DNA of 64,000 bases, from NCBI RefSeq assembly GCF_030254825.1, contig NC_083365.1:2048501-2112500 (forward strand). The letters run 5' to 3'. Of this stretch, positions 1-11,292 are shown in pieces. The stretch comes from Meriones unguiculatus (taxonomy: Eukaryota; Chordata; Mammalia; Rodentia; Muridae). Under the pieces are notes generated by a model. The model ran no database searches and was not told where the DNA came from. It saw only the letters and a program-made list of their open reading frames with translations. The translations under genes were made by a program, and so were the position numbers. Each line of letters opens with the position of its first letter. Within the stretch, counting starts at the first letter, position 1.

Positions 1-2216
1 TCCAGTGAAATGTCTGAGAAGTATGTAAAAACCCGCTTGCAACGAAATGACTCCAGAGCACGTAAAAACCCGCTTGCAACGAAATGCCCCCTGAGCACGT
101 AAAAACCCGCTTGCAACGAAATGGCTCCAGAGCACTTAAAAACCCGCATGCAACGAAATGACTCCAGAGTACTTTACAACACGCTTGCAAAGAAATTACT
201 CCAGAGCACTTAAAATCCCGCTTGCAACGAAATGATTCCAGAGCACTTATAAACCCGCTTCCAGTGAAATGTCTGAGAATATGTAAAAATCTGCTTGCAA
301 CGAAATGACTCCAGAGCACGTAAAAACCGGCTTGCAACGAAATGACTCCAGAGCACGTAAAAACCGGCTTGCAACGAAATGACTCCAGAGCACTTAAAAA
401 CCCGCTTGCAACGAAATGAATCCAGAACACTTAAAAACCCGCTTGCATCGAAATGACTCTAGAGCACTTAAAAAACCCGCTTCCAGTGAAATGTCTGAGA
501 AGTATGTAAAAACCCGCTTGCAACGAAATGCCCCCTGAGCACGTAAAAACCCGCTTGCAACGAAATGGCTCCAGAGCACTTAAAAACCCGCATGCAACGA
601 AATGACTCCAGAGTACTTTAAAACACGCTTGCAAAGAAATTACTCCAGAGCACTTAAAATCCCGCTTGCAACGAAATGATTCCAGAGCACTTATAAACCC
701 GCTTGCAACGAAATGACTCCAGAGTACTTAAAAACCCGCTTGCAACGAAATGACTCCAGAGCACTTAAAAAACCTGCTTCCAGTGAAATTGCTGAGAAGT
801 ATGTAAAAATCCACTTGCAACGAAATGACTCCAGAACACTTAAAAACCCGCTTGCAACGAAATGACTCCAGAGTACTTAAAAACCCGCTTGCAACGAAAT
901 GACTCCAGAACACTTAAAAACCCGCTTGCAACGAAATGACTCCAGAGCACTTAAAAAACCCGCTTCCAGTGAAATGTCTGAGAATACGTAAAAACCCGCT
1001 TGCAACGAAATGACTCTAGAGCACGTAAAAACCCGCTTGCAACGAAATGACTCCAGAGCACTTAAAAACCCGCTTGCAACGAAATGACTCCAGAGACTTA
1101 AAAACCCACTTGCAACGAAATGACTCCAGAGTACTTAAAAACCCGCTTGCAACGAAATGACTCCAGAACACTTAAAAACCCGCTTGCAATGAAATGACTC
1201 CAGAGCACTTAAAAAATCCGCTTCCAGTGAAATGTCTGAGAATATGTAAAAACCCGCTTGCAACGAAATGACTCCAGAGCACGTAAAAACCGGCTTGCAA
1301 CGAAATGACTCCAGAGCACGTAAAAATCGGCTTGCAACGAATTGACTCCAGAGCACTTAAAAACCCGCTTGCAACGAAATGAATCCAGAACACTTAAAAT
1401 CCCGCTTGCAACGAAATGATTCCAGAGCACTTATAAACCCGCTTGCAACGAATTGACTCCAGAGTACTTAAAAACCCGCTTGCATCGAAATGACTCCAGA
1501 GCACTTAAAAAACCCGCTTCCAGTGAAATGTCTGAGAAGTATGTAAAAACCCGCTTGCAACGAAATGACTCCAGAGCACGTAAAAACCCGCTTGCAACGA
1601 AATGGCTCCAGAGCACTTAAAAACCCGCATGCAACGAAATGACTCCAGAGTACTTTAATACACGCTTGCAAAGAAATTACTCCAGAGCACTTAAAATCCC
1701 GCTTGCAACGAAATGATTCCAGAGCACTTATAAACCCGCTTGCAACGAAATGACTCCAGAGTACTTAAAAACCCGCTTGCAACGAAATGACTCCAGAGCA
1801 CTTAAAAAACCTGCTTCCAGTGAAATTTCTGAGAAGTATGTAAAAATCCACTTGCAACGAAATGACTCCAGAACACTTAAAAACCCGCTTGCAACGAAAT
1901 GACTCCAGAGCACTTAAAAAACCTGCTTCCAGTGAAATGTCTGCGAAGTATGTAAAAACCCGCTTGCAACGAAATGACTCCAGAGCACTTAAAAACCCGC
2001 TTGCAACGAAATGACTCCAGAGCACTTAAAAACCCGCTTGCACCGAAATGACTCCAGAGCACTTAAAAACCCGCTTGCAACGAAATGACTCCAGAGCAAG
2101 TAAAAACCCACTTGCAACGAAATAACTCCAGAGCAATTAAAAACCCGCTTGCAACGAAATGACTCCAGAGCACTTAAAAACCCGCTTGCAACGAAATGAC
2201 TCCAGAGCACTTACAA

Positions 2217-2233
2217 ACCCGCTTGCAACGAAA
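2217..2233 (-). promoter_or_regulatory. CENP-B-box-like element in a type A monomer
   Basis: Read on the minus strand the 17 bases are TTTCGTTGCAAGCGGGT. The known CENP-B core, nTTCGnnnnAnnCGGGn, is matched at all nine fixed positions. Against the full consensus YTTCGTTGGAARCGGGA only positions 9 (C for G) and 17 (T for A) differ. The element recurs in every unmutated type A monomer, so about once per 37 bp over long stretches. In mammals CENP-B binds such boxes through its N-terminal DNA-binding domain and supports centromere chromatin. Binding here is inferred; the motif match is seen directly. Confidence 0.75.
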
Positions 2234-2254
2234 TGACTCCAGAGCACTTAAAAA
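2218..2254 (+). repeat. Representative type A monomer (37 bp)
   Basis: This is a consensus copy of the major monomer: cccgcttgcaacgaaatg, then actccagagcactt, then A5. Both CpG dinucleotides of the canonical monomer (cccG and aaCGaa) lie in the first 17 bases, inside the CENP-B-box-like element. Common variants elsewhere change the end (cacgtaaaaa, tacttaaaaa, aacacttaaa, caagtaaaaa) or the middle (atgattcc, atgacttc, gcatcg). Confidence 0.95.
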
Positions 2255-2993
2255 CCCGCTTGCAACGAAATGACTCCAGAGCAAGTAAAAACCCACTTGC
2301 AACGAAATGACTCCAGAGCAATTAAAAACCCGCTTGCAACGAAATGACTACAGAGTACTTAAAAACCCGCTTGCAACGAAATGACTCCAAAGCACTTAAA
2401 AACCCGCTTGCAAAGAAATGACTCCAGAGCACTTAAAAACCCGCTTGCAACGAAATGACTCCAGAGCACTTACAAACCCGCTTGCAACGAAATGACTCCA
2501 GAGCACTTAAAAACCCGCTTGCAACGAAATGACTCCAGAGCAAGTAAAAACCCACTTGCAACGAAATGACTCCAGAGCAATTAAAAACCCGCTTGCAACG
2601 AAATGACTACAGAGTACTTAAAAACCCGCTTGCAACGAAATGACTCCAGAACACTTAAAAACCCGCTTGCAACGAAATGACTCCAGAGCATTTAAAAACC
2701 CGCTTGCAACGAAATGACTCCAGAGCACTTAAAAACCCGCTTGCAACGAAATGACTCCAGAGCACTAAAAACCCGCTTGCAACGAAATGACTCCAGAGCA
2801 CTTAAAAACCCGCTTTCAACGAAATGACTCCAGAGCAATTAAAAACCCGCTTGCAACGAAATGACTCCATAGCACTTAAAAACCCGCTTGCAACGAAATC
2901 ACTCCAGAGTACTTAAAAACCCGCTTGCAACGAAATGACTCCATAGCACTTAAAAACCCGCTTGCAACGAAATGACTCCAGAGTACTTAAAAA

Positions 2994-3010
2994 ACCCGCT
3001 TCCAGTGAAA
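2994..3010 (-). promoter_or_regulatory. Disrupted CENP-B-box-like element in a type B monomer
   Basis: On the minus strand this reads TTTCACTGGAAGCGGGT. The right half (TGGAAGCGGG) fits the CENP-B consensus at every position, better than type A does. The left half has TTCA in place of the essential TTCG, so the core is broken. Type B thus looks like a box-negative relative of type A. Loss of binding is an inference from mutational studies of the mammalian box. Confidence 0.65.
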
Positions 3011-3031
3011 TGTCTGAGAAGTATGTAAAAA
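2995..3031 (+). repeat. Representative type B monomer (37 bp)
   Basis: The second monomer class reads cccgcttccagtgaaatg then tctgagaagtatgtaaaaa. It shares cccgctt, aaatg and the A run with type A but differs through the middle and end. The monomer before it normally ends in A6 rather than A5, giving 38 bp. Subtypes are: aaatttctg; ccagttaaatgtcag (preceded by aactcg); a 36-bp form ending gaatacgt; a cttcaagtg form; and a form ending gtatataaaaa. The subtypes occur in fixed order in the right-hand domain and serve as landmarks for the higher-order repeats. Confidence 0.93.
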
Positions 3032-5295
3032 CCCGCTTGCAACGAAATGACTCCTGAGAACGTAAAAACCAGCTTGCAACGAAATGACTCCAGAGCACTT
3101 AAAAACCCGCTTGCATCGAAATGACTCCAGAACACTTAAAAACCCGCTTGCATCGAAATGACTCCAGAGCACTTAAAAAACCCGCTTCCAGTGAAATGTC
3201 TGAGAAGTATGTAAAAACCCGCTTGCAACGAAATGACTCCAGAGCACGTAAAAACCCGCTTGCAACGAAATGACTCCAGAGCACTTAAAAACCCGCTTGC
3301 AACGAAATGACTCCAGAACACTTAAAAACCCGCTTGCAACGAAATGACTCCAGAGCACTTAAAAACCCGCTTGCAACGAAATGACTCTAGAGCACGTAAA
3401 AACCCGCTTGCAACGAAATGACTCCAGAGCACTTAAAAACCCGCTTGCAGCGAAATGACTCCAGAGACTTAAAAACCCGCTTGCAACGAAATGACTCCAG
3501 AGTACTTAAAAACCCGCTTGCAACGAAATGACTCCAGAACACTTAAAAACCCGCTTGCAATGAAATGACTCCAGAGCACTTAAAAAACCCGCTTCCAGTG
3601 AAATGTCTGAGAATATGTAAAAACCTGCTTGCAACGAAATGACTCCAGAGCACGTAAAAACCGGCTTGCAACGAAATGACTCCAGAGCACTTAAAAACCC
3701 GCTTGCAACGAAATGAATCCAGAACACTTAAAAACCCGCTTGCATCGAAATGACTCCAGAGCACTTAAAAAACCCGCTTCCAGTGAAATGTCTGAGAAGT
3801 ATGTAAAAACCCGCTTGCAACGAAATGACTCCAGAGCACGTAAAAACCCGCTTGCAACGAAATGCCCCCTGAGCACGTAAAAACCCGCTTGCAACGAAAT
3901 GGCTCCAGAGCACTTAAAAACCCGCATGCAACGAAATGACTCCAGAGTACTTTACAACACGCTTGCAAAGAAATTATTCCAGAGCACTTAAAATCCCGCT
4001 TGCAACAAAATGATTCCAGAGCACTTATAAACCCGCTTGCAACGAAATGACTCCAGAGTACTTAAAAACCCGCTTGCAATGAAATGACTCCAGAGCACTT
4101 AAAAAACCTGCTTCCAGTGAAATTTCTGAGAAGTATGTAAAAATCCACTTGCAACGAAATGACTCCAGAACACTTAAAAACCCGCTTGCAACGAAATGAC
4201 TCCAGAGCACTTAAAAAACCCGCTTCCAGTGAAATGTCTGCGAAGTATGTAAAAACCCGCTTGCAACGAAATGACTCCAGAGCACTTAAAAACCCGCTTG
4301 CAACGAAATGACTCCAGAGCACTTAAAAACCCGCTTGCAACGAAATGACTCCAGAGCACTTAAAAACCCGCTTGCAACGAAATGACTCCATAGCACTTAA
4401 AAACCCGCTTACAACGAAATGACTCCAGAGTACTTAAAAACCCGCTTGCAACGAAATGACTCCAGAATACTTAAAAACCCGCTTGCAACGAAATGACTCC
4501 TGAGAACGTAAAAACCCGCTTGCAACGAAATGACTCCAGAGCACTTAAAAACCCGCTTGCAACGAAATGACTCCAGAACACTTAAAAACCGCTTGCATCG
4601 AAATGACTCCAGAGCACTTAAAAAACCCGCTTCCAGTGAAATGTCTGAGAAGTATGTAAAAACCCGCTTGCAACGAAATGACTCCAGAGCACGTAAAAAC
4701 CCGCTTGCAACGAAATGACTCCAGAGCACTTAAAAACCCGCTTGCAACGAAATGACTCCAGAGTACTTAAAAACCCGCTTGCAACGAAATGACTCCAGAA
4801 CACTTAAAAACCCGCTTGCAACGAAATGACTCCAGAGCACTTAAAAAACCCGCTTCCAGTGAAATGTCTGAGAATACGTAAAAACCCGCTTGCAAAGAAA
4901 TGACTCTAGAGCACGTAAAAACCCGCTTGCAACGAAATGACTCCAGAGCACTTAAAAACCCGCTTGCAACGAAATGACTCCAGAGACTTAAAAACCCGCT
5001 GCAACGAAATGACTCCAGAGTACTTAAAAACCCGCTTGCAACGAAATGACTCCAGAACACTTAAAAACCCGCTTGCAATGAAATGACTCCAGAGCACTTA
5101 AAAAACCCGCTTCCAGTGAAATGTCTGAGAATATGTAAAAACCTGCTTGCAACGAAATGACTCCAGAGCACGTAAAAACCGGCTTGCAACGAAATGACTC
5201 CAGAGCACTTAAAAACCCGCTTGCAACGAAATGAATCCAGAACACTTAAAAACCCGCTTGCATCGAAATGACTCCAGAGCACTTAAAAAACCGCT

Positions 5296-8200
5296 TCCAG
5301 TGAAATGTCTGAGAAGTATGTAAAAACCCGCTTGCAACGAAATGACTCCAGAGCACGTAAAAACCCGCTTGCAACGAAATGCCCCCTGAGCACGTAAAAA
5401 CCCGCTTGCAATGAAATGGCTCCAGAGCACTTAAAAACCCGCATGCAACGAAATGACTCCAGAGTACTTTACAACACGCTTGCAAAGAAATTACTCCAGA
5501 GCACTTAAAATCCCGCTTGCAACGAAATGATTCCAGAGCACTTATAAACCCGCTTCCAGTGAAATGTCTGAGAATATGTAAAAATCTGCTTGCAACGAAA
5601 TGACTCCAGAGCACGTAAAAACCGGCTTGCAACGAAATGACTCCAGAGCACGTAAAAACCGGCTTGCAACGAAATGACTCCAGAGCACTTAAAAACCCGC
5701 TTGCAACGAAATGAATCCAGAACACTTAAAAACCCGCTTGCATCGAAATGACTCTAGAGCACTTAAAAAACCCGCTTCCAGTGAAATGTCTGAGAAGTAT
5801 GTAAAAACCCGCTTGCAACGAAATGCCCCCTGAGCACGTAAAAACCCGCTTGCAACGAAATGGCTCCAGAGCACTTAAAAACCCGCATGCAACGAAATGA
5901 CTCCAGAGTACTTTAAAACACGCTTGCAAAGAAATTACTCTAGAGCACTTAAAATCCCGCTTGCAACGAAATGATTCCAGAGCACTTATAAACCCGCTTG
6001 CAACGAAATGACTCCAGAGTACTTAAAAACCCGCTTGCAACGAAATGACTCCAGAGCACTTAAAAAACCTGCTTCCAGTGAAATTGCTGAGAAGTATGTA
6101 AAAATCCACTTGCAACGAAATGACTCCAGAACACTTAAAAACCCGCTTGCAACGAAATGACTCCAGAGCACTTAAAAACCCGCTTGCAACGAAATGACTC
6201 CATAGCACTTAAAAACCCGCTTGCAACGAAATGACTCCAGAGCACTTAAAAACCCGCTTGCAACGAAATGACTCCAGAGACTTAAAAACCCACTTGCAAC
6301 GAAATGACTCCAGAGTACTTAAAAACCCGCTTGCAACGAAATGACTCCAGAACACTTAAAAACCCGCTTGCAATGAAATGACTCCAGAGCACTTAAAAAA
6401 TCCGCTTCCAGTGAAATGTCTGAGAATATGTAAAAACCCGCTTGCAACGAAATGACTCCAGAGCACGTAAAAACCGGCTTGCAACGAAATGACTCCAGAG
6501 CACGTAAAAATCGGCTTGCAACGAATTGACTCCAGAGCACTTAAAAACCCGCTTGCAACGAAATGAATCCAGAACACTTAAAATCCCGCTTGCAACGAAA
6601 TGATTCCAGAGCACTTATAAACCCGCTTGCAACGAAATGACTCCAGAGTACTTAAAAACCCGCTTACATCGAAATGACTCCAGAGCACTTAAAAAACCCG
6701 CTTCCAGTGAAATGTCTGAGAAGTATGTAAAAACCCGCTTGCAACGAAATGACTCCAGAGCACGTAAAAACCCGCTTGCAACGAAATGGCTCCAGAGCAC
6801 TTAAAAACCCGCATGCAACGAAATGACTCCAGAGTACTTTAAAACACGCTTGCAAAGAAATTACTCCAGAGCACTTAAAATCCCGCTTGCAACGAAATGA
6901 TTCCAGAGCACTTATAAACCCGCTTGCAACGAAATGACTCCAGAGTACTTAAAAACCCGCTTGCAACGAAATGACTCCAGAGCACTTAAAAAACCTGCTT
7001 CCAGTGAAATTTCTGAGAAGTATGTAAAAATCCACTTGCAACGAAATGACTCCAGAACACTTAAAAACCCGCTTGCAACGAAATGACTCCAGAGCACTTA
7101 AAAAACCCGCTTCCAGTGAAATGTCTGCGAAGTATGTAAAAACCCGCTTGCAACGAAATGACTCCAGAGCACTTAAAAACCCGCTTGCAACGAAATGACT
7201 CCAGAGCACTTAAAAACCCGCTTGCACCGAAATGACTCCAGAGCACTTAAAAACCCGCTTGCAACGAAATGACTCCAGAGCAAGTAAAAACCCACTTGCA
7301 ACGAAATAACTCCAGAGCAATTAAAAACCCGCTTGCAACGAAATGACTCCAGAGCACTTAAAAACCCGCTTGCAACGAAATGACTCCAGAGCACTTACAA
7401 ACCCGCTTGCAACGAAATGACTCCAGAGCACTTAAAAACCCGCTTGCAACGAAATGACTCCAGAGCAAGTAAAAACCCACTTGCAACGAAATGACTCCAG
7501 AGCAATTAAAAACCCGCTTGCAACGAAATGACTACAGAGTACTTAAAAACCCGCTTGCAACGAAATGACTCCAAAGCACTTAAAAACCCGCTTGCAAAGA
7601 AATGACTCCAGAGCACTTAAAAACCCGCTTGCAACGAAATGACTCCAGAGCACTTACAAACCCGCTTGCAACGAAATGACTCCAGAGCACTTAAAAACCC
7701 GCTTGCAACGAAATGACTCCAGAGCAAGTAAAAACCCACTTGCAACGAAATGACTCCAGAGCAATTAAAAACCCGCTTGCAACGAAATGACTACAGAGTA
7801 CTTAAAAACCCGCTTGCAACGAAATGACTCCAGAACACTTAAAAACCCGCTTGCAACGAAATGACTCCAGAGCACTTAAAAACCCGCTTGCAACGAAATG
7901 ACTCCAGAGCACTTAAAAACCCGCTTGCAACGAAATGACTCCAGAGCACTAAAAACCCGCTTGCAACGAAATGACTCCAGAGCACTTAAAAACCCGCTTT
8001 CAACGAAATGACTCCAGAGCACTTAAAAACCTGCTTGCAACGAAATGACTCCATAGCACTTAAAAACCCGCTTGCAACGAAATCACTCCAGAGTACTTAA
8101 AAACCCGCTTGCAACGAAATGACTCCATAGCACTTAAAAACCCGCTTGCAACGAAATGACTCCAGAGTACTTAAAAAACCCGCTTCCAGTGAAATGTCTG

Positions 8201-9720
8201 AGAAGTATGTAAAAACCCGCTTGCAACGAAATGACTCCTGAGAACGTAAAAACCAGCTTGCAACGAAATGACTCCAGAGCACTTAAAAACCCGCTTGCAA
8301 CGAAATGACTCCAGAACACTTAAAAACCCGCTTGCATCGAAATGACTCCAGAGCACTTAAAAAACCCGCTTCCAGTGAAATGTCTGAGAAGTATGTAAAA
8401 ACCCGCTTGCAACGAAATGACTCCAGAGCACGTAAAAACCCGCTTGCAACGAAATGACTCCAGAGCACTTAAAAACCCGCTTGCAACGAAATGACTCCAG
8501 AACACTTAAAAACCCGCTTGCAACGAAATGACTCCAGAGCACTTAAAAAACCCGCTTCCAGTGAAATGTCTGAGAATACGTAAAAACCCGCTTGCAACGA
8601 AATGACTCTAGAGCACGTAAAAACCCGCTTGCAACGAAATGACTCCAGAGCACTTAAAAACCCGCTTGCAACGAAATGACTCCAGAGACTTAAAAACCCG
8701 CTTGCAACGAAATGACTCCAGAGTACTTAAAAACCCGCTTGCAACGAAATGACTCCAGAACACTTAAAAACCCGCTTGCAATGAAATGACTCCAGAGCAC
8801 TTAAAAAACCCGCTTCCAGTGAAATGTCTGAGAATATGTAAAAACCTGCTTGCAACGAAATGACTCCAGAGCACGTAAAAACCGGCTTGCAACGAAATGA
8901 CTCCAGAGCACTTAAAAACCCGCTTGCAACGAAATGAATCCAGAACACTTAAAAACCCGCTTGCATCGAAATGACTCCAGAGCACTTAAAAAACCCGCTT
9001 CCAGTGAAATGTCTGAGAAGTATGTAAAAACCCGCTTGCAACGAAATGACTCCAGAGCACGTAAAAACCCGCTTGCAACGAAATGTCCCCTGAGCACGTA
9101 AAAACCCGCTTGCAACGAAATGGCTCCAGAGCACTTAAAAACCCGCATGCAACGAAATGACTCCAGAGTACTTTACAACACGCTTGCAAAGAAATTATTC
9201 CAGAGCACTTAAAATCCCGCTTGCAACAAAATGATTCCAGAGCACTTATAAACCCGCTTGCAACGAAATGACTCCAGAGTACTTAAAAACCCGCTTGCAA
9301 TGAAATGACTCCAGAGCACTTAAAAAACCTGCTTCCAGTGAAATTTCTGAGAAGTATGTAAAAATCCACTTGCAACGAAATGACTCCAGAACACTTAAAA
9401 ACCCGCTTGCAACGAAATGACTCCAGAGCACTTAAAAAACCTGCTTCCAGTGAAATGTCTGCGAAGTATGTAAAAACCCGCTTGCAACGAAATGACTCCA
9501 GAGCACTTAAAAACCCGCTTGCAACGAAATGACTCCAGAGCACTTAAAAACCCGCTTGCAACGAAATGACTCCAGAGCACTTAAAAACCCGCTTGCAACG
9601 AAATGACTCCATAGCACTTAAAAACCCGCTTACAACGAAATGACTCCAGAGTACTTAAAAACCCGCTTGCAACGAAATGACTCCAGAATACTTAAAAACC
9701 CGCTTGCAACGAAATGACTC
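5296..9720 (+). repeat. 5.2-kb higher-order repeat, copy 2
   Basis: This is the second copy of the block at 1 to about 4,500. Compared with copy 1 it lacks three monomers including a type B unit near 6,209 (111 bp, present at about 914-1,024) and has one extra monomer with a 36-bp type B unit near 8,545. Point differences are sparse, for example gcaattaaaaac near 2,834 against gcacttaaaaac near 8,019, and gccccctg against gtcccctg near 9,084. The copy is therefore young. Confidence 0.85.
7347..7832 (+). repeat. 7-monomer duplication inherited in copy 2
   Basis: This is the counterpart, at offset 5,184, of the duplication at 2,163-2,648. The gcaag landmarks at 7,465 and 7,724 are again 259 bp apart, so the small duplication came before the 5.2-kb one. 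Confidence 0.8.
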
Positions 9721-10980
9721 CAGAGCACTTAAAAAACCCGCTTCCAGTGAAATGTCTGAGAATACGTAAAAACCCGCTTGCAACGAAATGACTCTAGAGC
9801 ACGTAAAAACCCGCTTGCAACAAAATGACTCCAGAGCACTTAAAAACCCGTTTGCAACGAAATGACTCCAGAGACTTAAAAACCCGCTTGCAACTAAATG
9901 ACTCCAGAGTACTTAAAAACCCGCTTGCAACGAAATGACTCCAGAACACTTAAAAACCCGCTTGCAATGAAATGACTCCAGAGCACTTAAAAAACTCGCT
10001 TCCAGTGAAATGTCTGAGAATATGTAAAAACCCGCTTGCAACGAAATGACTCCAGAGCACGTAAAAACCGGCTTGCAACGAAATGACTCCAGAGCACTTA
10101 AAAACCTGCTTGCAACGAAATGAATCCAGAACACTTAAAAACCCGCTTGCATCGAAATGACTCCAGAGCACCTAAAAAACCCGCTTCCAGTGAAATGTCT
10201 GAGAAGTATGTAAAAACCCGCTTGCAACGAAATGACTCCAGAGCACGTAAAAACCCGCTTGCAACGAAATGGCTCCAGAGCACTTAAAAAACCTGCTTCC
10301 AGTGAAATTTCTGAGAAGTATGTAAAAATCCACTTGCAACGAAATGACTCCAGAACACTTAAAAACCCGCTTGCAACGAAATGACTCCAGAGCACTTAAA
10401 AAACCCGCTTCCAGTGAAATGTCTGCGAAGTATGTAAAAACCCGCTTGCAACGAAATGACTCCAGAGCACTTAAAAACCCGCTTGCAACGAAATGACTCC
10501 AGAGCACTTAAAAACCCGCTTGCACCGAAATGACTCCTGAGCACTTAAAAACCCGCTTGCAACGAAATGACTCCAGAGCAAGTAAAAACCCACTTGCAAC
10601 GAAATGACTCCAGAGCAATTAAAAACCCGCTTGCAACGAAATGACTCCAGAGCACTTAAAAACCCGCTTGCAACGAATGACTCCAGAGCACTTACAAACC
10701 CGCTTGCAACGAAATGACTCCAGAGCACTTAAAAACCCGCTTGCAACGAAATGACTCCAGAGCAAGTAAAAACCCACTTGCAACGAAATGAATCCAGAGC
10801 AAATAAAAACCCGCTTGCAACGAAATGACTACAGAGTACTTAAAAACCCGCTTGCAACGAAATGACTCCAAAGCACTTAAAAACCCGCTTGCAAAGAAAT
10901 GACTCCAGAGCACTTAAAAACCCGCTTGCAACGAAATGACTCCAGAGCACTTACAAACCCGCTTGCAACGAAATGACTCC
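9719..10980 (+). repeat. Mosaic end of the left domain
   Basis: Bases 9,719-10,170 repeat 4,830-5,280 (offset 4,889), and about 10,290-10,950 repeat about 6,990-7,650 (offset near 3,298). The segment is therefore a splice of two parts of the left-domain unit. A one-base A deletion (caacgaatgac) lies near 10,675. Confidence 0.75.
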
Positions 10981-11292
10981 ATAGCACTTAAAAACCCGCT
11001 TGCAACGAAATCACTCCAGAGTACTTAAAAACCCGCTTGCAACGAAATGACTCCATAGCACTTAAAAACCCGCTTGCAACGAAATGACTCCAGAGCACTT
11101 AAAAACCCGCTTGCAACGAAATGACTCCAGAACACTTAAAAACCCGCTTGCATCGAAATGACTCCAGAGCACTTAAAAAACCCGCTTCCAGTGAAATGTC
11201 TGAGAAGTATGTAAAAACCCGCTTGCAACGAAATGACTCCAGAGCACGTAAAAACCCGCTTGCAACGAAATGACTCCAGAGCACTTAAAAAA

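Larger units (their letters stand above)
2163..2648 (+). repeat. Local 7-monomer (259-bp) tandem duplication
   Basis: The run holding ttacaaaccc, gcaagtaaaaacccac, gcaattaaaaac and ctacagagtac occurs at about 2,163-2,389 and again at 2,422-2,648. The ttacaaa landmarks at 2,211 and 2,470 and the gcaag landmarks at 2,281 and 2,540 are both 259 bp (7 x 37) apart. An earlier gcaag at 2,096 lies 185 bp before the first. Confidence 0.85.
1..5295 (+). repeat. 5.2-kb higher-order repeat, copy 1
   Basis: Position 1 aligns with 5,296 and the following bases repeat there. Landmarks at 394-913 recur 5,295 bp later, those at about 1,135-3,358 recur 5,184 bp later, and those at about 3,506-4,500 recur 5,221 bp later. 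The offset changes are -111 bp and +37 bp, that is whole monomers. Homology with copy 2 stops near 4,500; bases 4,830-5,280 match 9,719-10,170 instead (offset 4,889). Confidence 0.85.
1..10980 (+). repeat. Left higher-order-repeat domain
   Basis: This domain is marked by monomer variants rare or absent to the right: ccccctgagcacg, cccgcatgcaacg, cttataaaccc, agcaagtaaaaacccac, ctacagagtac and accggcttgc. Type B monomers are less regularly spaced than to the right (for example 297, 186, 258 and 296 bp between those at about 476, 773, 959, 1217 and 1513). The gcttgtaaagaaaag cassette typical of the right domain is absent. Confidence 0.8.

Noticed and set aside
5246..5725. Long minus-strand open frame (159 codons) and hundreds of similar 61-135 codon frames
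   Set aside because: 37 is not a multiple of 3, so the reverse strand reads the three frames in turn and canonical monomers give a TAA every 111 bp. Open frames arise only where variants such as gtaaaaa remove that stop. They overlap in all frames, start at GTG or TTG, and shift at each 36- or 38-bp monomer.
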